Notes: generated by a model from the sequence alone, not told the origin. 64,000 nt of DNA from Thalassomonas actiniarum (GCF_000948975.2 NZ_CP059735.1:2666001-2730000), one strand, 5' to 3'; numbered from the stretch's first letter, positions 1-12,553 are shown. Made by a program: numbers and translations.

Positions 1-152
1 GAAGCGGCGATTTCTAACAGGGCATCGGTTTGTGCGTTAAAACCTGCGGTTTCAACATCAATGACCACGGGAAAGTAACCCCTGAACCTTTGGGCGAAAG
101 CGGTTTTTTGATTATTAACATCAATTGTTTGGCTTGATGAAGACTCTGACAT
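1..152 (-). CDS. rnt: Ribonuclease T, N-terminal fragment cut by window edge
   Basis: The first 50 codons of a reverse-strand gene whose remainder lies left of the window. The translation starts [16 protein letters not shown] and continues through [18 protein letters not shown] and TDALLEIAA. This is the Exo I motif (D and E of the DEDD exonuclease fold) of RNase T, the 3'-5' exoribonuclease that trims the CCA end of tRNA and other stable RNAs. The ATG at 150-152 is the only start that places the motif near residue 30 as in the family. The gene diverges from motY; this rnt/motY pairing is known from other polar-flagellated gammaproteobacteria. A 71-aa reading frame on the same strand is out of frame and not real. 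Confidence 0.9.
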   Translation of the reverse strand, partial: MSESSSSQTIDVNNQKTAFAQRFRGYFPVVIDVETAGFNAQTDALLEIAA

Positions 153-268
153 AGAAAAATAAGGGTACTGAATATTAATTTTGGGGGATTATCGCAGAAA
201 ACCAGCTCGAAAACGATACTATATGGCAAGCCTTTGCTATAGTTTTTTTATTTTTACTGATAAAATGT

Positions 269-295
269 TAAAGTAACTATTGAAATTGTCGATAT
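269..295 (+). promoter_or_regulatory. Sigma-28 (FliA) type promoter for motY
   Basis: TAAAGTAA (269-276), 11 bases, then GTCGATAT (288-295). The sigma-28 consensus is TAAAGTTT-N11-GCCGATAA, so the spacing is exact and 12 of 16 positions match. It ends 36 bases before the motY start, which fits late flagellar gene control. Assignment is by eye. Confidence 0.7.
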
Positions 296-331
296 AACTA
301 ATGCCGCTTAATAAATCGTATTTTTAGAATT

Positions 332-1198
332 ATGAAAAAACAAATTGCGTCAATTCTGCTGTTATTCTTCATGGGTCAGGCACAAGCCGGGATCCGGCAA
401 TATAGTGCCGACTTGGATTCTTCCCAATGGCAACTGGCGAATGATTCACGCCTGGAATGCACTTTATCCCATAAAATTCCCAATTATGGTGAAGCACGCT
501 TCTACAGCAAAGCCAGCCGTAAGATGAACATGGAATTTGAGCTGGATATGTTATTGCTGCCGGATAATTATGCCCTGGCAGAAGTTCGTTCGGTCGCGCC
601 GCGCTGGCGTCCCGGGGTAGGTGATCATGTCCTGGCAAAAATGAAGTTACACAAGCAATTTACCCCCAGCCTGCCGAAAAAAGTCGCCTGGGCGATGTTA
701 AGTGAGCTGGAGCAGGGCATGAGCCCGACCTTCTTTTATAATGACTGGTATAACGAACAGGATAAAATTTCTGTTGGTTTATCAACGGCAAAATTTCAAA
801 AGGCGTATCAGAAGTTTGTCGGTTGTGTCGGTAACCTGCTTAACTTCAGTTTTGAAGATATTTCCTATACGGTACTTAATTACCAGTCAAACAGTGATGA
901 GTTTACCAAGTCGTCAGCAAAGCGCATGGCGATGATTTCACAATACCTGAGCCTGGATCCGGATCTTGAGCTGGTATTAATCGATGCATATTCAGATAGT
1001 TATGGCGGGCGTTGGACTAACTTGAAGCTATCTGAGAAACGGGCCAACAAAATCCGTGAATATTTTGTTGCCAACGGCATAGATCCGAGCCGGATTGAAG
1101 CCAGCGGATACGGCGAGAAGCGCCATATTGCTTCGAACCGCACCACCTTAGGCCGGGGTAAAAACCGCCGCGTGGTCATACATATGGAAAAACCTTAA
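332..1198 (+). CDS. motY: Sodium-type flagellar protein MotY
   Basis: MotY forms part of the T ring of Na+-driven polar flagellar motors and helps anchor the PomA/PomB (MotX) stator; it is exported to the periplasm. The 288-aa product has a signal peptide ending near residue 19 (GQAQA), a MotY-type N-terminal domain, and from about residue 185 an OmpA/MotB-like peptidoglycan-binding domain (conserved stretch SEKRANKIREYF, then the RIEASGYGE region and the NRTT...GRGKNRRV ending). Length is normal for MotY. No strong ribosome binding site is visible before the ATG. Transcription is probably from the sigma-28 promoter just upstream. It stands alone, divergent from rnt. The call is firm from domain order and synteny. 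Confidence 0.88.
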   Translation: MKKQIASILLLFFMGQAQAGIRQYSADLDSSQWQLANDSRLECTLSHKIPNYGEARFYSKASRKMNMEFELDMLLLPDNYALAEVRSVAPRWRPGVGDHVLAKMKLHKQFTPSLPKKVAWAMLSELEQGMSPTFFYNDWYNEQDKISVGLSTAKFQKAYQKFVGCVGNLLNFSFEDISYTVLNYQSNSDEFTKSSAKRMAMISQYLSLDPDLELVLIDAYSDSYGGRWTNLKLSEKRANKIREYFVANGIDPSRIEASGYGEKRHIASNRTTLGRGKNRRVVIHMEKP

Positions 1199-1284
1199 CC
1201 TCTATAAATAGGGAGTAAGGAAAAGTTAACGGATAGTTAACTACCCGGGCAATTTATTTAGCTGAATTTTCCAATTAATAGTTG

Positions 1285-1325
1285 AATAGGCCATTAGGTT
1301 AAACTAACCTAATGGCCTATTTTTT
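1285..1325 (+). terminator. Intrinsic terminator after motY
   Basis: A perfect 17-bp inverted repeat (arms 1285-1301 and 1305-1321, loop AAC) followed by a T-run. It ends only 18 bases before the next start codon, so it separates motY from the peptidase gene. Confidence 0.85.
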
Positions 1326-1342
1326 CAAGGGAAGTTCAATAA

Positions 1343-3190
1343 ATGAAATTCTTTGCACGTCTGGCGGCGCTGCTCGCTGCCTTTGCAACCCCGTCACTTT
1401 GGGCACAGGTTAATGATGCCTATACCTATGCTAACTATGATCAGGTAAAAATTAAGCATGTTTACTTAGATCTTGCGGTCGACTTTGATGAAAAATCACT
1501 CAAAGGTTTTGCCGAATTATCTTTGAACTGGTTAAGCGACAGTGTTCAACCTATCTACTTAGATACCCGGGACTTAGTGATCCACAAGGTTCAGGCGCAG
1601 AAGGCAAACGGCCAGTGGCGTAAAGTCAGTTTTCAACTGGCAGAGCGTGATGATGTCCTGGGCTCCAAGCTTACCGTTAAGCCGGGCTTTAAAGCGGAAA
1701 AATTAAGGGTTTATTACAACTCCACCGAGAAGGCCTCTGGTTTGCAATGGCTGACGCCACAGCAAACGGCAGGCAAGAAAAAGCCGTTTATGTTCAGTCA
1801 GAACCAGGCCATTCATGCCCGCTCCTGGATCCCTATTCAGGATACCCCGAGTGTCCGGGTAACCTATACCGCCAGAATTAAAACCGACAGCGATGTGCTG
1901 GCGGTAATGAGCGCCAATAATACCCCGGATACAGCAAGAGATGGCGACTATTTCTTCTCTATGCCGCAAGCCATTCCCCCTTACCTGATTGCCATTGGCG
2001 TTGGAGACCTTGAATTTAAGGCCATGAGCGATATTACCGGTGTTTACGCCGAGAAAAGCGTGCTTGACAGCGCCGTAGCCGAATTTAATGATACCCAGGC
2101 GATGATCGATGCCTCTGAAAAGCTTTTTGGCGCCTACCGCTGGGGTCGTTATGATCTGCTGATCCTGCCGCCGAGCTTTCCTTTTGGTGGTATGGAAAAC
2201 CCGAGATTATCTTTTATCACGCCAACGGTAATTGCCGGCGACAAGTCCCTGGTTAACCTGATTGCCCACGAACTGGCCCACTCCTGGTCCGGTAACCTGG
2301 TCACCAACGAAAGCTGGCGCGACCTGTGGTTAAACGAAGGTTTTACCAGTTATGTTGAAAACCGTATCATGGAAGAAGTCTTCGGCCGTGACCGCGCCGT
2401 GATGGAGCAGGCACTCGATGCCCAGGGGCTTAATTTTGAAATTGCCGAGCTTAGCCCGGGCGATACCCAGTTATATATAGATCTGGCGGGACGCGATCCC
2501 GATGATGCCTTCTCAGGTGTGCCTTATACCAAGGGTCAGTTATTCCTGATTTATTTAGAGCAGAAATTCGGCCGTCAGCGTTTTGATGAATTTATCCTTA
2601 ACTACTTCGACAGCCACGCTTTTGAAAGTCTGGGGACGGCAAACTTTGTTAAATACCTGAAAAAAGAATTGCTGCAGAAGTATCCGGGTATTGTCAGCGA
2701 TGCAGAAGTCAATGAATGGATTTACGAGCAGGGCCTGCCGGCTTTTGTGCCTAAACCTAGCTCAGATGCCTTTAAAAATATCGATACGCAAATTAACCAG
2801 CTATTAAGCGATGAAATCACTTTAGCACAAGTGCCAACGGCAAACTGGACCTTGCATGAGTGGTTGCATTTTATCAACAATTTGCCGCTTAATATTTCGT
2901 TAGAGCGTATGGCCAGCCTGGATAAGGCATTTAACCTGACCCATAGCCAGAATGCCGAAATTGCCCATGCCTGGTATTTGTTATCGTTAAAGGCGGGTTA
3001 TGACAAGGTCTATTCGGCGATGTCCGATTACCTGGTCGGCATTGGTCGCCGTAAACTGATTGTGCCGCTTTACAAAGTATTGGCAGAATCTGAGCAGGGT
3101 AAAGCCTGGGCCAAGAAAGTTTACTTACAAGCCCGTCCGGGATACCACCCGCTGGCGCAGGGTACGGTTGATGCTATCTTAAAAGACTAG
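1343..3190 (+). CDS. Secreted M1-family zinc aminopeptidase (LTA4H-like)
   Basis: A 615-aa gluzincin peptidase that removes N-terminal residues from peptides, predicted periplasmic or secreted. Seen directly: a signal peptide (about residues 1-21, ending LWA), the exopeptidase motif GMEN at 283-286, the zinc site HELAH at 309-313 followed by SWSGN, and the third ligand E332 in LNEGF. A C-terminal helical region (about 480-615) resembles the leukotriene A4 hydrolase C-terminal domain. Length fits the LTA4H subfamily (about 600) rather than long PepN (about 870). It is monocistronic, bounded by terminators on both sides. The substrate cannot be deduced. Confidence 0.9.
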   Translation: MKFFARLAALLAAFATPSLWAQVNDAYTYANYDQVKIKHVYLDLAVDFDEKSLKGFAELSLNWLSDSVQPIYLDTRDLVIHKVQAQKANGQWRKVSFQLAERDDVLGSKLTVKPGFKAEKLRVYYNSTEKASGLQWLTPQQTAGKKKPFMFSQNQAIHARSWIPIQDTPSVRVTYTARIKTDSDVLAVMSANNTPDTARDGDYFFSMPQAIPPYLIAIGVGDLEFKAMSDITGVYAEKSVLDSAVAEFNDTQAMIDASEKLFGAYRWGRYDLLILPPSFPFGGMENPRLSFITPTVIAGDKSLVNLIAHELAHSWSGNLVTNESWRDLWLNEGFTSYVENRIMEEVFGRDRAVMEQALDAQGLNFEIAELSPGDTQLYIDLAGRDPDDAFSGVPYTKGQLFLIYLEQKFGRQRFDEFILNYFDSHAFESLGTANFVKYLKKELLQKYPGIVSDAEVNEWIYEQGLPAFVPKPSSDAFKNIDTQINQLLSDEITLAQVPTANWTLHEWLHFINNLPLNISLERMASLDKAFNLTHSQNAEIAHAWYLLSLKAGYDKVYSAMSDYLVGIGRRKLIVPLYKVLAESEQGKAWAKKVYLQARPGYHPLAQGTVDAILKD

Positions 3191-3235
3191 TTTCTGCTCC
3201 AGCCGAATAAACCGGCGTTTATATCAGTCTTTATG

Positions 3236-3267
3236 AAGGCAGCTCATTTGCTATGAGCTGCCTTTTT
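3236..3267 (+). terminator. Intrinsic terminator after the M1 peptidase
   Basis: A 12-bp perfect stem (3236-3247 with 3253-3264), loop TTGCT, followed by TTTTTAT. Confidence 0.85.
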
Positions 3268-3334
3268 ATATATGGAGTGAATTGCTTTGAGGGGGCAGGG
3301 ATGGTGATGTTAATAAGACAAGGAGCCGGTGTTA

Positions 3335-3682
3335 TTACTTCATTTTTAATATATCGACCTGGCGCTGTTTATCCTGCTCGGAAATCACGAGACGAAGCTT
3401 TGCGCTCTCGTGGCTAAAAACCATGGTTAACCGCCCGCGTTTTCTTTCCCGGCTGCTGGGCTCGCCGTAATGCTGTTGGTAGAAGCTGACAATGGCCTGT
3501 TCGCTTTCCCGGGTAAAATAATTAACCACGGCGGGTAAATTGTCATCAAACCGGGCAAAGACCCGGGCATCTTGCGGTAAAGGAATATTCTCAGATAAAT
3601 TGGGGGGCTCGATAGCGGCAACCGGCCAGGTTAAGCACAAGATAGTGTTGCATAGCACTAACAAAGAGGTGATCTTCTTCAT
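3335..3682 (-). CDS. Small exported protein, unknown function
   Basis: A 115-aa product from the ATG of MKKITSLLVLC; an alternative ATG lies five codons upstream at 3697. A signal peptide (about 1-24, ending PVAA) is clear, so the protein is probably periplasmic. The mature part has an alternating charged/hydrophobic pattern (VVNYFTRESEQAIVSFYQQ, then a basic RERKRGRL stretch and a hydrophobic LRLVISEQD strand). I recognise no family. It stands alone between terminators; no function is assigned. Confidence 0.65.
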   Translation of the reverse strand: MKKITSLLVLCNTILCLTWPVAAIEPPNLSENIPLPQDARVFARFDDNLPAVVNYFTRESEQAIVSFYQQHYGEPSSRERKRGRLTMVFSHESAKLRLVISEQDKQRQVDILKMK

Positions 3683-3889
3683 CCTGACAGACTCCACAGG
3701 CTAAGGTATAGGCAAGCTTTATCCGAAGTTTAGCCGAAGACGGCAGAAAACCCTATTAAAAATCAAATACAAACCCAGTTGCGGGTTAGTGAACAGGCGA
3801 TATTTAAGCGCCTTGAGAACATTTTTAAGGCAGGGGATAAGCAATATTTTAAAGATAAATGTGCTGTTGTTAAGCAAATTGAAGCCCTG

Positions 3890-3924
3890 ATAAAAAGGCC
3901 TGAAAGGTTAACCTTTCAGGCCTT
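3890..3924 (-). terminator. Intrinsic terminator of cysZ
   Basis: A perfect 30-bp palindrome (arms 3895-3909 and 3910-3924). Read on the reverse strand it is followed by TTTTTA, so it terminates cysZ, whose stop is 38 bases before. Confidence 0.8.
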
Positions 3925-3962
3925 ACATTGTTCTTTAGCTGAAAATCGCTTTAGATCAAATA

Positions 3963-4727
3963 TTATGACCGGGTAACAAATTCTCCGCGGTAGTTATCTA
4001 CCCATAATGCAGTAGCGCCGCAAATGGCCACCGGCATTACGATCAGGTTAATGATGGGTACCATAGAAAATATCGCTACGGTAATACCGAAACTGTAACT
4101 CAGACCTTTGTTTTGCTGTAGTGCCGATTTCATTTCACTAAAGGGCACTTTATGGTTATCAAACGGGTAGTCCTTATATTGCACCGCCATCATCCAGGCA
4201 ATAAACAAAAACCAGATCAATTGGCCGATAACGGGTAAAAACCACATAATAAGGAAAAAGCCTATGGCTCTGGGCAGGTAATATTTTAACTTGCACCATT
4301 CCCGTCCTAAAGTCCTGGGAATATCTTTGATGATATCGGTTATTTTGCCGTCATCGAGCTGATGGCCGGTGAGCTTTTGCTCTACCTTTTCCGATAACAG
4401 GCCGTTAAAAGGCGCCGCCAGCCAGTTGGCGACGGTACTGAAGATAAAAGAGAAAATAACCAATAGGGTAAATAAAGCCAGCGGCCAGAGCACATAACCT
4501 ATCCAGCTGAGCCAGTCGGGTACCATGGCTTCAATTAGCCCCATATAATGCTCGAGTTCGAGAAAAAGATAATAAAAGGCGATAGAGAAAAACAGTAAAT
4601 TAACCAACAGGGGGATAAAAACAAAACGGCGCACCCCTTTAAGGCGGATGAGTTCAAAGCCCTTGATAAAATAACCTGCGCCACTGCTGGCGTGAGGTGC
4701 ATGAGTTGTTAGCTGCTGATAAGACAT
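3963..4727 (-). CDS. cysZ: Sulfate transporter CysZ
   Basis: An inner-membrane protein for sulfate uptake feeding cysteine synthesis. The 254-aa product has the CysZ (EI24) fold: an N-terminal GAGYFIKGFELIRLKGVRRF segment, a first hydrophobic hairpin (about 35-55 and 70-100), a cytoplasmic basic stretch around GREWCKLKYYLPRA, and further hydrophobic segments at about 150-175 and 205-235. Length matches the family. In enterobacteria cysZ lies beside zipA-ligA; here it is divergent from smc with zipA-ligA downstream, so the neighbourhood is conserved. The 224-bp gap to smc must hold both promoters. Confidence 0.88.
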   Translation of the reverse strand: MSYQQLTTHAPHASSGAGYFIKGFELIRLKGVRRFVFIPLLVNLLFFSIAFYYLFLELEHYMGLIEAMVPDWLSWIGYVLWPLALFTLLVIFSFIFSTVANWLAAPFNGLLSEKVEQKLTGHQLDDGKITDIIKDIPRTLGREWCKLKYYLPRAIGFFLIMWFLPVIGQLIWFLFIAWMMAVQYKDYPFDNHKVPFSEMKSALQQNKGLSYSFGITVAIFSMVPIINLIVMPVAICGATALWVDNYRGEFVTRS

Positions 4728-4951
4728 CGCCGGGATTATTTCCTGTCACTTGATATTACAGGGCGATTATAAGGGGCAGTTAGCAGGAAGAACAGCGCCG
4801 AGATGTTACAAAGTAAAACATTTTCTGGTAAAGTCTGCCCATAATGACAATAACATCCATGGTTTACGAAAAGGTTTATGAAAATATCTGCCCGCTCCTG
4901 CCTTAACTTTTCCTCTTTGCCAAGCCCTAAATACTTGGTTCGCTAAGGTTT

Positions 4952-7900
4952 ATGCGTCTAAAGCAAATTAAACTTGCGGGTTTTAAATCCTTTGTTGATC
5001 CAACCAAGGTGCCTTTTGAACAGCAAATGACCGCTATCGTCGGTCCCAACGGCTGTGGTAAATCCAATATTATCGATGCGGTGCGCTGGGTGCTGGGGGA
5101 AAGCTCGGCAAAAAACTTGCGCGGCGATGCCATGACCGACGTTATCTTCAACGGCGCCGCCACCCGAAAACCCGTGGGCCAGGCCAGTGTTGAACTCTTG
5201 TTTGAAAATACCACCGGACGTTTACAGGGCTCAATGGCGGATCGCAGCGAAGTTTCCATTAAACGCAGCGTTAACCGCGACAGCATCAACAGTTATTTCC
5301 TCAACGGCTCTAAATGCCGCCGTAAAGACATTACCGATATCTTTTTAGGCACAGGCCTGGGGCCGAGAAGTTATGCCATTATCGAGCAAGGCACCATTTC
5401 CCGGTTGATCGAATCCAAGCCGCAGGAGTTAAGGGTGTTTATCGAAGAGGCGGCGGGGATCTCCAAATACAAAGAGCGCCGCAGAGACACCGAGAACCGG
5501 ATCCGCCATACCCGGGAAAATTTAGAGCGCCTGTCGGATATTCGCAGCGAACTGGCATTGCAGGTGGATAAATTACATCAGCAGGCAGAAGCGGCCAAAC
5601 GTTTTAAAACCCTTAAAGCCAGCGAGCGCAAATATAAGGCCGAACTGGCAGTATTGCGCTGGCGCGCCTTTGATGAAAAATATAAGTTTAACCAGCAGGA
5701 AATTACCCGTCGTCAGGGAGAAGTTGAAGACCTGGTGCTGAAGAAAAACCAGCAGCAGGCGGCGCTTTTTAAGGCCAAACAGGCGCTGACCGACGACAGC
5801 GACGAACTGGTGAAGCTGCAACAGCAAAAATTGCAAAAAAGCAATGATATCGCCCGCCTCGAACAAAACCTCAAACACAGCAAACAGCGCCAGCAATTGC
5901 TGCTGCAAGAGCTGGAAAAGTATCGCCAGCAAGTTGAACAGGCGAGCAAAGAGGTGAGCGCGGACGAAGAAAAACTGGCCCGGGTCAGCCTGATGCTGGA
6001 TGAAAAGCTGCCTGCGCTGGCACTTGCCCAGGAGCAGCTGGCGCAATTGCAACAGATGGCGGAGCAATACCAGGATGAACAACAAAAGTGGCAACAAAGC
6101 TGGGAGCTGTATCAGCAGGAGCTGAATGAACACAAGCGTCTTCAGGCATTGCTGGAAAGCAAGATCAGCGCGCAGTTGGTACTTATCGAGCGAAGTCAGG
6201 CCCGGCAACAGGCGCTGACGGATGAAAGCGGGCAACTGGAGCAACATCAGCAGGGGCAAGTTGTCGATGGGCAGCAACAGGCACTTACCCTGGCACAGGC
6301 AAGCCTGGATGAAGGTTTGTATCAGCAGCAGGAATTGACGGAACAAATTTCAGGATTACAACAACAAATAACAGAGCACCAACAAGGGCTTGCCAAAAGC
6401 CAGGGGCTTGAGCAGGCGCTTGTTGCTAATTTAAGTCAGCTTGAGGACAGGCAGGCACAGCAGCCAGAATGGGGACTGGAGCAAACAAACTGGCTAAAAA
6501 GCCAGAATATTGATTATCACGGTGCTTTTTTCGAGGAGTTAACGGTTGAACCTGACTGGGAGCCGGCCGTTGAACAGGTATTATCGTACTGGCTTGAAGC
6601 CGGGGTTGTCGATAACTTACCGTCAGTACTGCCGCTGGAGACGGCGTTATTGGTTACAAAGCACGGTAATGATGTTGTGGGCAGCTCTCTTGAAAGTAAA
6701 CTTGAAAGCAAGCCGAAAACCCTGGCGGAAAAAGTAAGCGGGGCAGGGCCTTTCCAGCCCTGGCTAAATCAAATCTATGTCGCAGCAGATTTGGGTGCTG
6801 CACGATTATTGCTTGTATCACTGGCCCCCGGGGAGTCGGTAATTTGCCCAGATGGCAGCTGGTTAGGGCACGGCTTTTTAAAAAAGGGCACCCCGGGTGT
6901 TTCATCGGATGCTTTGCAGCGTAAGCAAAATATTACGGCACTGAAAGCCCAACTGGCAGCCCTTGGGGATGAAAGAAGCGGGCACGAGCAAGCCTTACAA
7001 GCCCTGACGCAAACCTTGAAACAGGCGCAGCAGCAGGATAAAGATCTCACCGGGCAGTTAAAACAAGTCAGGGAACAGGTCCAGCAGTTACAGCAAGAGT
7101 TGTTGTTAACCAAGCAGCAAGTAAAACATGAACAGCAAAGAAGCGCACTGATACAGTCAGAACTTGGGCAGTTATCCGGGCAAATAAAAGCCGAGCAGGG
7201 CGAACTTGAGCGCCTGCAGCATGAGCAGGCAGAGAGTAGCGCAGGGCGTGAAGATGAAGCCCGCACCCGGACGCTGAAAGCACAGCAGGAGCAAATCCTG
7301 CAGCAATTGCAAACGGTGCAGGTGAAAATCCGTAATTGCCAGCAGGAAAGTCATCAACAGGCACTGGAAATAGAGCAGGGCAAAAGCCAGAAGTCTCATC
7401 TTCAGCACAATATCACCAGGGCGTCGGAGCAACTGACAAGGTTAAAACAACAGTTAGAGGAAAGTAAGCAGCAGCTGGCATTGTTAACGGACCCGGGTGA
7501 GCAAGACAGCAGTATCTTGCAGCATCAGCTCGAACAAATGCAGACCTTGGAACAGGCATTGGCCGTTATCACGGAAAAACAAACAGGTGCCCAACGCAGT
7601 ATTGCCGAAATAGAGCAGCAGCAACAAGCCAACCAGAAACAGCAGGAAAAACTCAAAGAGCAGATGGCAAAATATCAGCTCGACGGTGAGAGCTACCGGC
7701 TGCGCGCCGAAGCATCGTTAGAGCAGCTGGCTGAAATGCAGCAAAGTTTGCCCGAGGTCAGGGCTTCGATGCCTGCCGAGGCAAAAGAGTCTGTGTGGCA
7801 GGGACATATTATTCGTCTCGGTAAAGACATCAATCAGCTCGGGGCGATTAATTTAGCGGCAATTGAAGAATATAACAGCCAGATGGCACGAAAAACTTTC

Positions 7901-8455
7901 CTGGATTCGCAAAATGATGATTTAACTCAAGCGATTACCACGTTAGAATCAGCGATAGAAAAAATTGATAAAGAAAGCCGTCATAAATTTAAACTCACCT
8001 TTGATCAGGTTAACCAGGATCTTAAAGGTTTGTTTCCAAAAGTTTTTGGCGGCGGTAGTGCTTATCTAGCCTTAACCGGTGATGATTTGCTCGATACCGG
8101 GGTCAGCATCATGGCCCGGCCGCCGGGCAAAAAAAATAGCACAATTCACCTGTTATCGGGTGGTGAAAAGGCGCTGACCGCTTTATCATTGGTGTTTGCC
8201 ATCTTCAGGTTAAATCCGGCACCTTTTTGTATGCTGGATGAAGTGGATGCCCCGTTGGATGATGCCAATGTGGGACGGTTTTGTAACCTGGTGCGGGAAA
8301 TGTCGCAAACGGTACAGTTTATCTATATCAGTCATAATAAAATTGCGATGGAAATGGCTTCTCATCTCACCGGCGTGACCATGTTTGAACCGGGTGTTTC
8401 AAGAATGGTCGCCGTTGATATTGATGAAGCGATTGCTATGGCAGAAGTATCTTAA
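4952..8455 (+). CDS. smc: Chromosome partition protein SMC
   Basis: An ATPase that, with ScpA/ScpB, condenses and segregates the chromosome in bacteria that lack MukB. The 1167-aa product has the Walker A motif GPNGCGKS at 31-38, long Gln/Glu/Lys-rich coiled coils on both sides of a central hinge (about 500-640), and C-terminally the ABC signature LLSGGEKALTALSL and Walker B followed by LDEVDAPLDD. Length is typical. The Gln-rich coiled coil creates long antisense open frames that are not genes. It is followed after 14 bases by zipA, so the two are probably cotranscribed. Confidence 0.97.
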   Translation: MRLKQIKLAGFKSFVDPTKVPFEQQMTAIVGPNGCGKSNIIDAVRWVLGESSAKNLRGDAMTDVIFNGAATRKPVGQASVELLFENTTGRLQGSMADRSEVSIKRSVNRDSINSYFLNGSKCRRKDITDIFLGTGLGPRSYAIIEQGTISRLIESKPQELRVFIEEAAGISKYKERRRDTENRIRHTRENLERLSDIRSELALQVDKLHQQAEAAKRFKTLKASERKYKAELAVLRWRAFDEKYKFNQQEITRRQGEVEDLVLKKNQQQAALFKAKQALTDDSDELVKLQQQKLQKSNDIARLEQNLKHSKQRQQLLLQELEKYRQQVEQASKEVSADEEKLARVSLMLDEKLPALALAQEQLAQLQQMAEQYQDEQQKWQQSWELYQQELNEHKRLQALLESKISAQLVLIERSQARQQALTDESGQLEQHQQGQVVDGQQQALTLAQASLDEGLYQQQELTEQISGLQQQITEHQQGLAKSQGLEQALVANLSQLEDRQAQQPEWGLEQTNWLKSQNIDYHGAFFEELTVEPDWEPAVEQVLSYWLEAGVVDNLPSVLPLETALLVTKHGNDVVGSSLESKLESKPKTLAEKVSGAGPFQPWLNQIYVAADLGAARLLLVSLAPGESVICPDGSWLGHGFLKKGTPGVSSDALQRKQNITALKAQLAALGDERSGHEQALQALTQTLKQAQQQDKDLTGQLKQVREQVQQLQQELLLTKQQVKHEQQRSALIQSELGQLSGQIKAEQGELERLQHEQAESSAGREDEARTRTLKAQQEQILQQLQTVQVKIRNCQQESHQQALEIEQGKSQKSHLQHNITRASEQLTRLKQQLEESKQQLALLTDPGEQDSSILQHQLEQMQTLEQALAVITEKQTGAQRSIAEIEQQQQANQKQQEKLKEQMAKYQLDGESYRLRAEASLEQLAEMQQSLPEVRASMPAEAKESVWQGHIIRLGKDINQLGAINLAAIEEYNSQMARKTFLDSQNDDLTQAITTLESAIEKIDKESRHKFKLTFDQVNQDLKGLFPKVFGGGSAYLALTGDDLLDTGVSIMARPPGKKNSTIHLLSGGEKALTALSLVFAIFRLNPAPFCMLDEVDAPLDDANVGRFCNLVREMSQTVQFIYISHNKIAMEMASHLTGVTMFEPGVSRMVAVDIDEAIAMAEVS

Positions 8456-8469
8456 CAATAGGCTCGGTG

Positions 8470-9555
8470 ATGGAAGATAGTTTCAGAAATACATTACTTA
8501 TAATCAGTGCAGTGGTCATTGGTGCCATTTTTGTCCATGGCTTGTGGACGATCCGCAAAAATAAGAACCCTTATAAGTTAAAGGCCGATAACGCCAAAAT
8601 CGAACCTGTATCCGAAGAGGTCGATAAAAGCGGCTTTGATCAGTACGGCGTCGGTCAGCCGAAAGTGGCGGGCCAGTCTGCAGCGGCCAGTCAGCAAAAT
8701 GCCGCCGTGAAGAGCGCAGCCCATGAACCTCAAGTGAACACTGAACAAGCGGCTGCACCAACTGCGCCGGTAGCTGAGCAGATGCAAATTGAAACGCCGG
8801 CAGCAGAGCCGGAGCCTTTTTATGCCAACGAAGAGGCGCCGGATATAGCGCCAATCGCAGGCAGCGATCTGGCACCTGAACATGTTGAGCCCGCGTTAGG
8901 CAATATCGATGACATAGAAGAGATAACACCAGCCGTGCCGGGGCAGGGCGGTACCACCAAGACACTGTTATCGGAAGCAGAGCAGGAAATGCTTGAGCCG
9001 GTAGAAATTGAAAAGCCGGTTTACCAGACTCCGGTGTCTCAGCCTAAACCTCAAGTACAAAGAGCAGTACAAAAAGAGGTTAAGCAAGCTACATCAGAGG
9101 CCAAGCCTAAAGGGGAAGCGATAGAGCAGGAAGTGTTGGTACTTTCTGTGGTGATGCCGCAAAACCAGTTGATTTCAGGCGCGGCCTTGTTGCCGAGCTT
9201 ACTGACCCTGGGCATGAAATTTGGTGATATGGGGATCTTCCACCGCCACCAGGACAATGCCGGTAACGGCAAAGTGACCTTCAGTCTGGCAAATATGATG
9301 AACCCGGGGACTTTTGATCTCGATAATATGGAAAGTTTCGCCACCCAGGGGGTGAGCTTGTTTATGACTTTGCCAAACGAAGGAGATGCCTTCGAGGTGT
9401 TTGAGCAGATGTTATCGGCGGCGAAACAGCTGGCCACGGAATTTAACGGCCAGGTGCTTGACGATAAACGCAGCGTGATGACCAAACAAACCGAGCAGCA
9501 TTACATCAGTAATATCCGGGAGTTTGAGCGTAAACGTTGTATTGCCGGCGCCTAA
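8470..9555 (+). CDS. zipA: Cell division protein ZipA
   Basis: A Z-ring tether that binds FtsZ at the inner membrane. The 361-aa product starts with a type Ib anchor (NTLLIISAVVIGAIFVHGLW), then a Pro/Ala/Glu-rich flexible linker (about 60-215), then the FtsZ-binding ZipA_C domain (about 225-355, with FGDMGIFHRHQD). A GTG one codon earlier (8467) could also start translation; I prefer the ATG. It sits close behind smc and before ligA, the usual zipA-ligA pairing. Confidence 0.93.
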   Translation: MEDSFRNTLLIISAVVIGAIFVHGLWTIRKNKNPYKLKADNAKIEPVSEEVDKSGFDQYGVGQPKVAGQSAAASQQNAAVKSAAHEPQVNTEQAAAPTAPVAEQMQIETPAAEPEPFYANEEAPDIAPIAGSDLAPEHVEPALGNIDDIEEITPAVPGQGGTTKTLLSEAEQEMLEPVEIEKPVYQTPVSQPKPQVQRAVQKEVKQATSEAKPKGEAIEQEVLVLSVVMPQNQLISGAALLPSLLTLGMKFGDMGIFHRHQDNAGNGKVTFSLANMMNPGTFDLDNMESFATQGVSLFMTLPNEGDAFEVFEQMLSAAKQLATEFNGQVLDDKRSVMTKQTEQHYISNIREFERKRCIAGA

Positions 9556-9567
9556 TATACCTTCAAG

Positions 9568-9597
9568 CCTCTTGCCCTCATCACCGGCAAGAGGCTG
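9568..9597. other. Hairpin between zipA and ligA
   Basis: AGCCTCTTGCC and GGCAAGAGGCT form an 11-bp stem after zipA, but no T-run follows, so it may be an mRNA-stabilising or partial terminator hairpin. The rest of the gap is unremarkable. Confidence 0.45.
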
Positions 9598-9629
9598 TTG
9601 TCCTTCGAGTCACTTTTCCAACGAGATAA

Positions 9630-12073
<2,444 letters not shown>

Positions 12074-12092
12074 TCCCGGCACACCTTCCTTC

Positions 12093-12118
12093 TGCGGAAG
12101 CCTTGCTTCCGCATTTTT
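12093..12118 (+). terminator. Intrinsic terminator of the smc-ligA-DUF3392 run
   Basis: Stem TGCGGAAGC / GCTTCCGCA (9 bp), loop CTT, then TTTTT. Confidence 0.85.
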
Positions 12119-12553
12119 CATTTTTGCTTACTGCTCCCTTTGTCTGTCCTCCATTACTTATTGATAAATAAGGCTTTATTATGGTTGGTATCACTTTTGC
12201 TCTTGCCCGGCGGGAAATAAATTAAACCAAGGATGGTTCAGGGATGAGATTTCAGAATAAGCATATTACCGGTAAAGTTTTACATCAGGACGTTAATCAA
12301 GATGCAGGTATTTTTATCTGTGTTTTGGCCGGCACCTGTGCTTTGACGTTAATGCCTGATCCATCCCTCTATTCACCTTCCATACCCGGTCCAACTCCGG
12401 TGGCTGAGCTGTTTCGTTGTAGTCCTTTGGTTTAGTTAGCCCGAATCCTTTATCCAATGACCTGTGACTGTCATTCTCCGCATTGAGGGGGATGGCTGCT
12501 CACGGATGATAGTTGGATCATTTTTATTATTTTTCAAGTTTAAGGAAAAACAT
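12119..12553. other. Intergenic stretch before the secreted esterase
   Basis: No convincing gene. A 63-codon frame (12244-12435) has an AAGGA at 12229 but an atypical composition and no recognisable features; I treat it as probably non-coding leader. The region presumably holds the promoter for the downstream secreted protein. Confidence 0.4.

Noticed and set aside
3779-3976. 65-codon plus-strand frame
   Set aside because: It reads straight through the perfect palindrome that forms the cysZ terminator, has no ribosome site and no recognisable composition.
5573-6346. 257-codon antisense frame inside smc
   Set aside because: Leu/Gln/Phe-rich shadow of the Gln-rich coiled coil; smc itself is unmistakable.
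12244-12435. 63-codon frame before the esterase gene
   Set aside because: An AAGGA lies upstream, but the spacing is long, no family features are seen and the sequence composition is poor.
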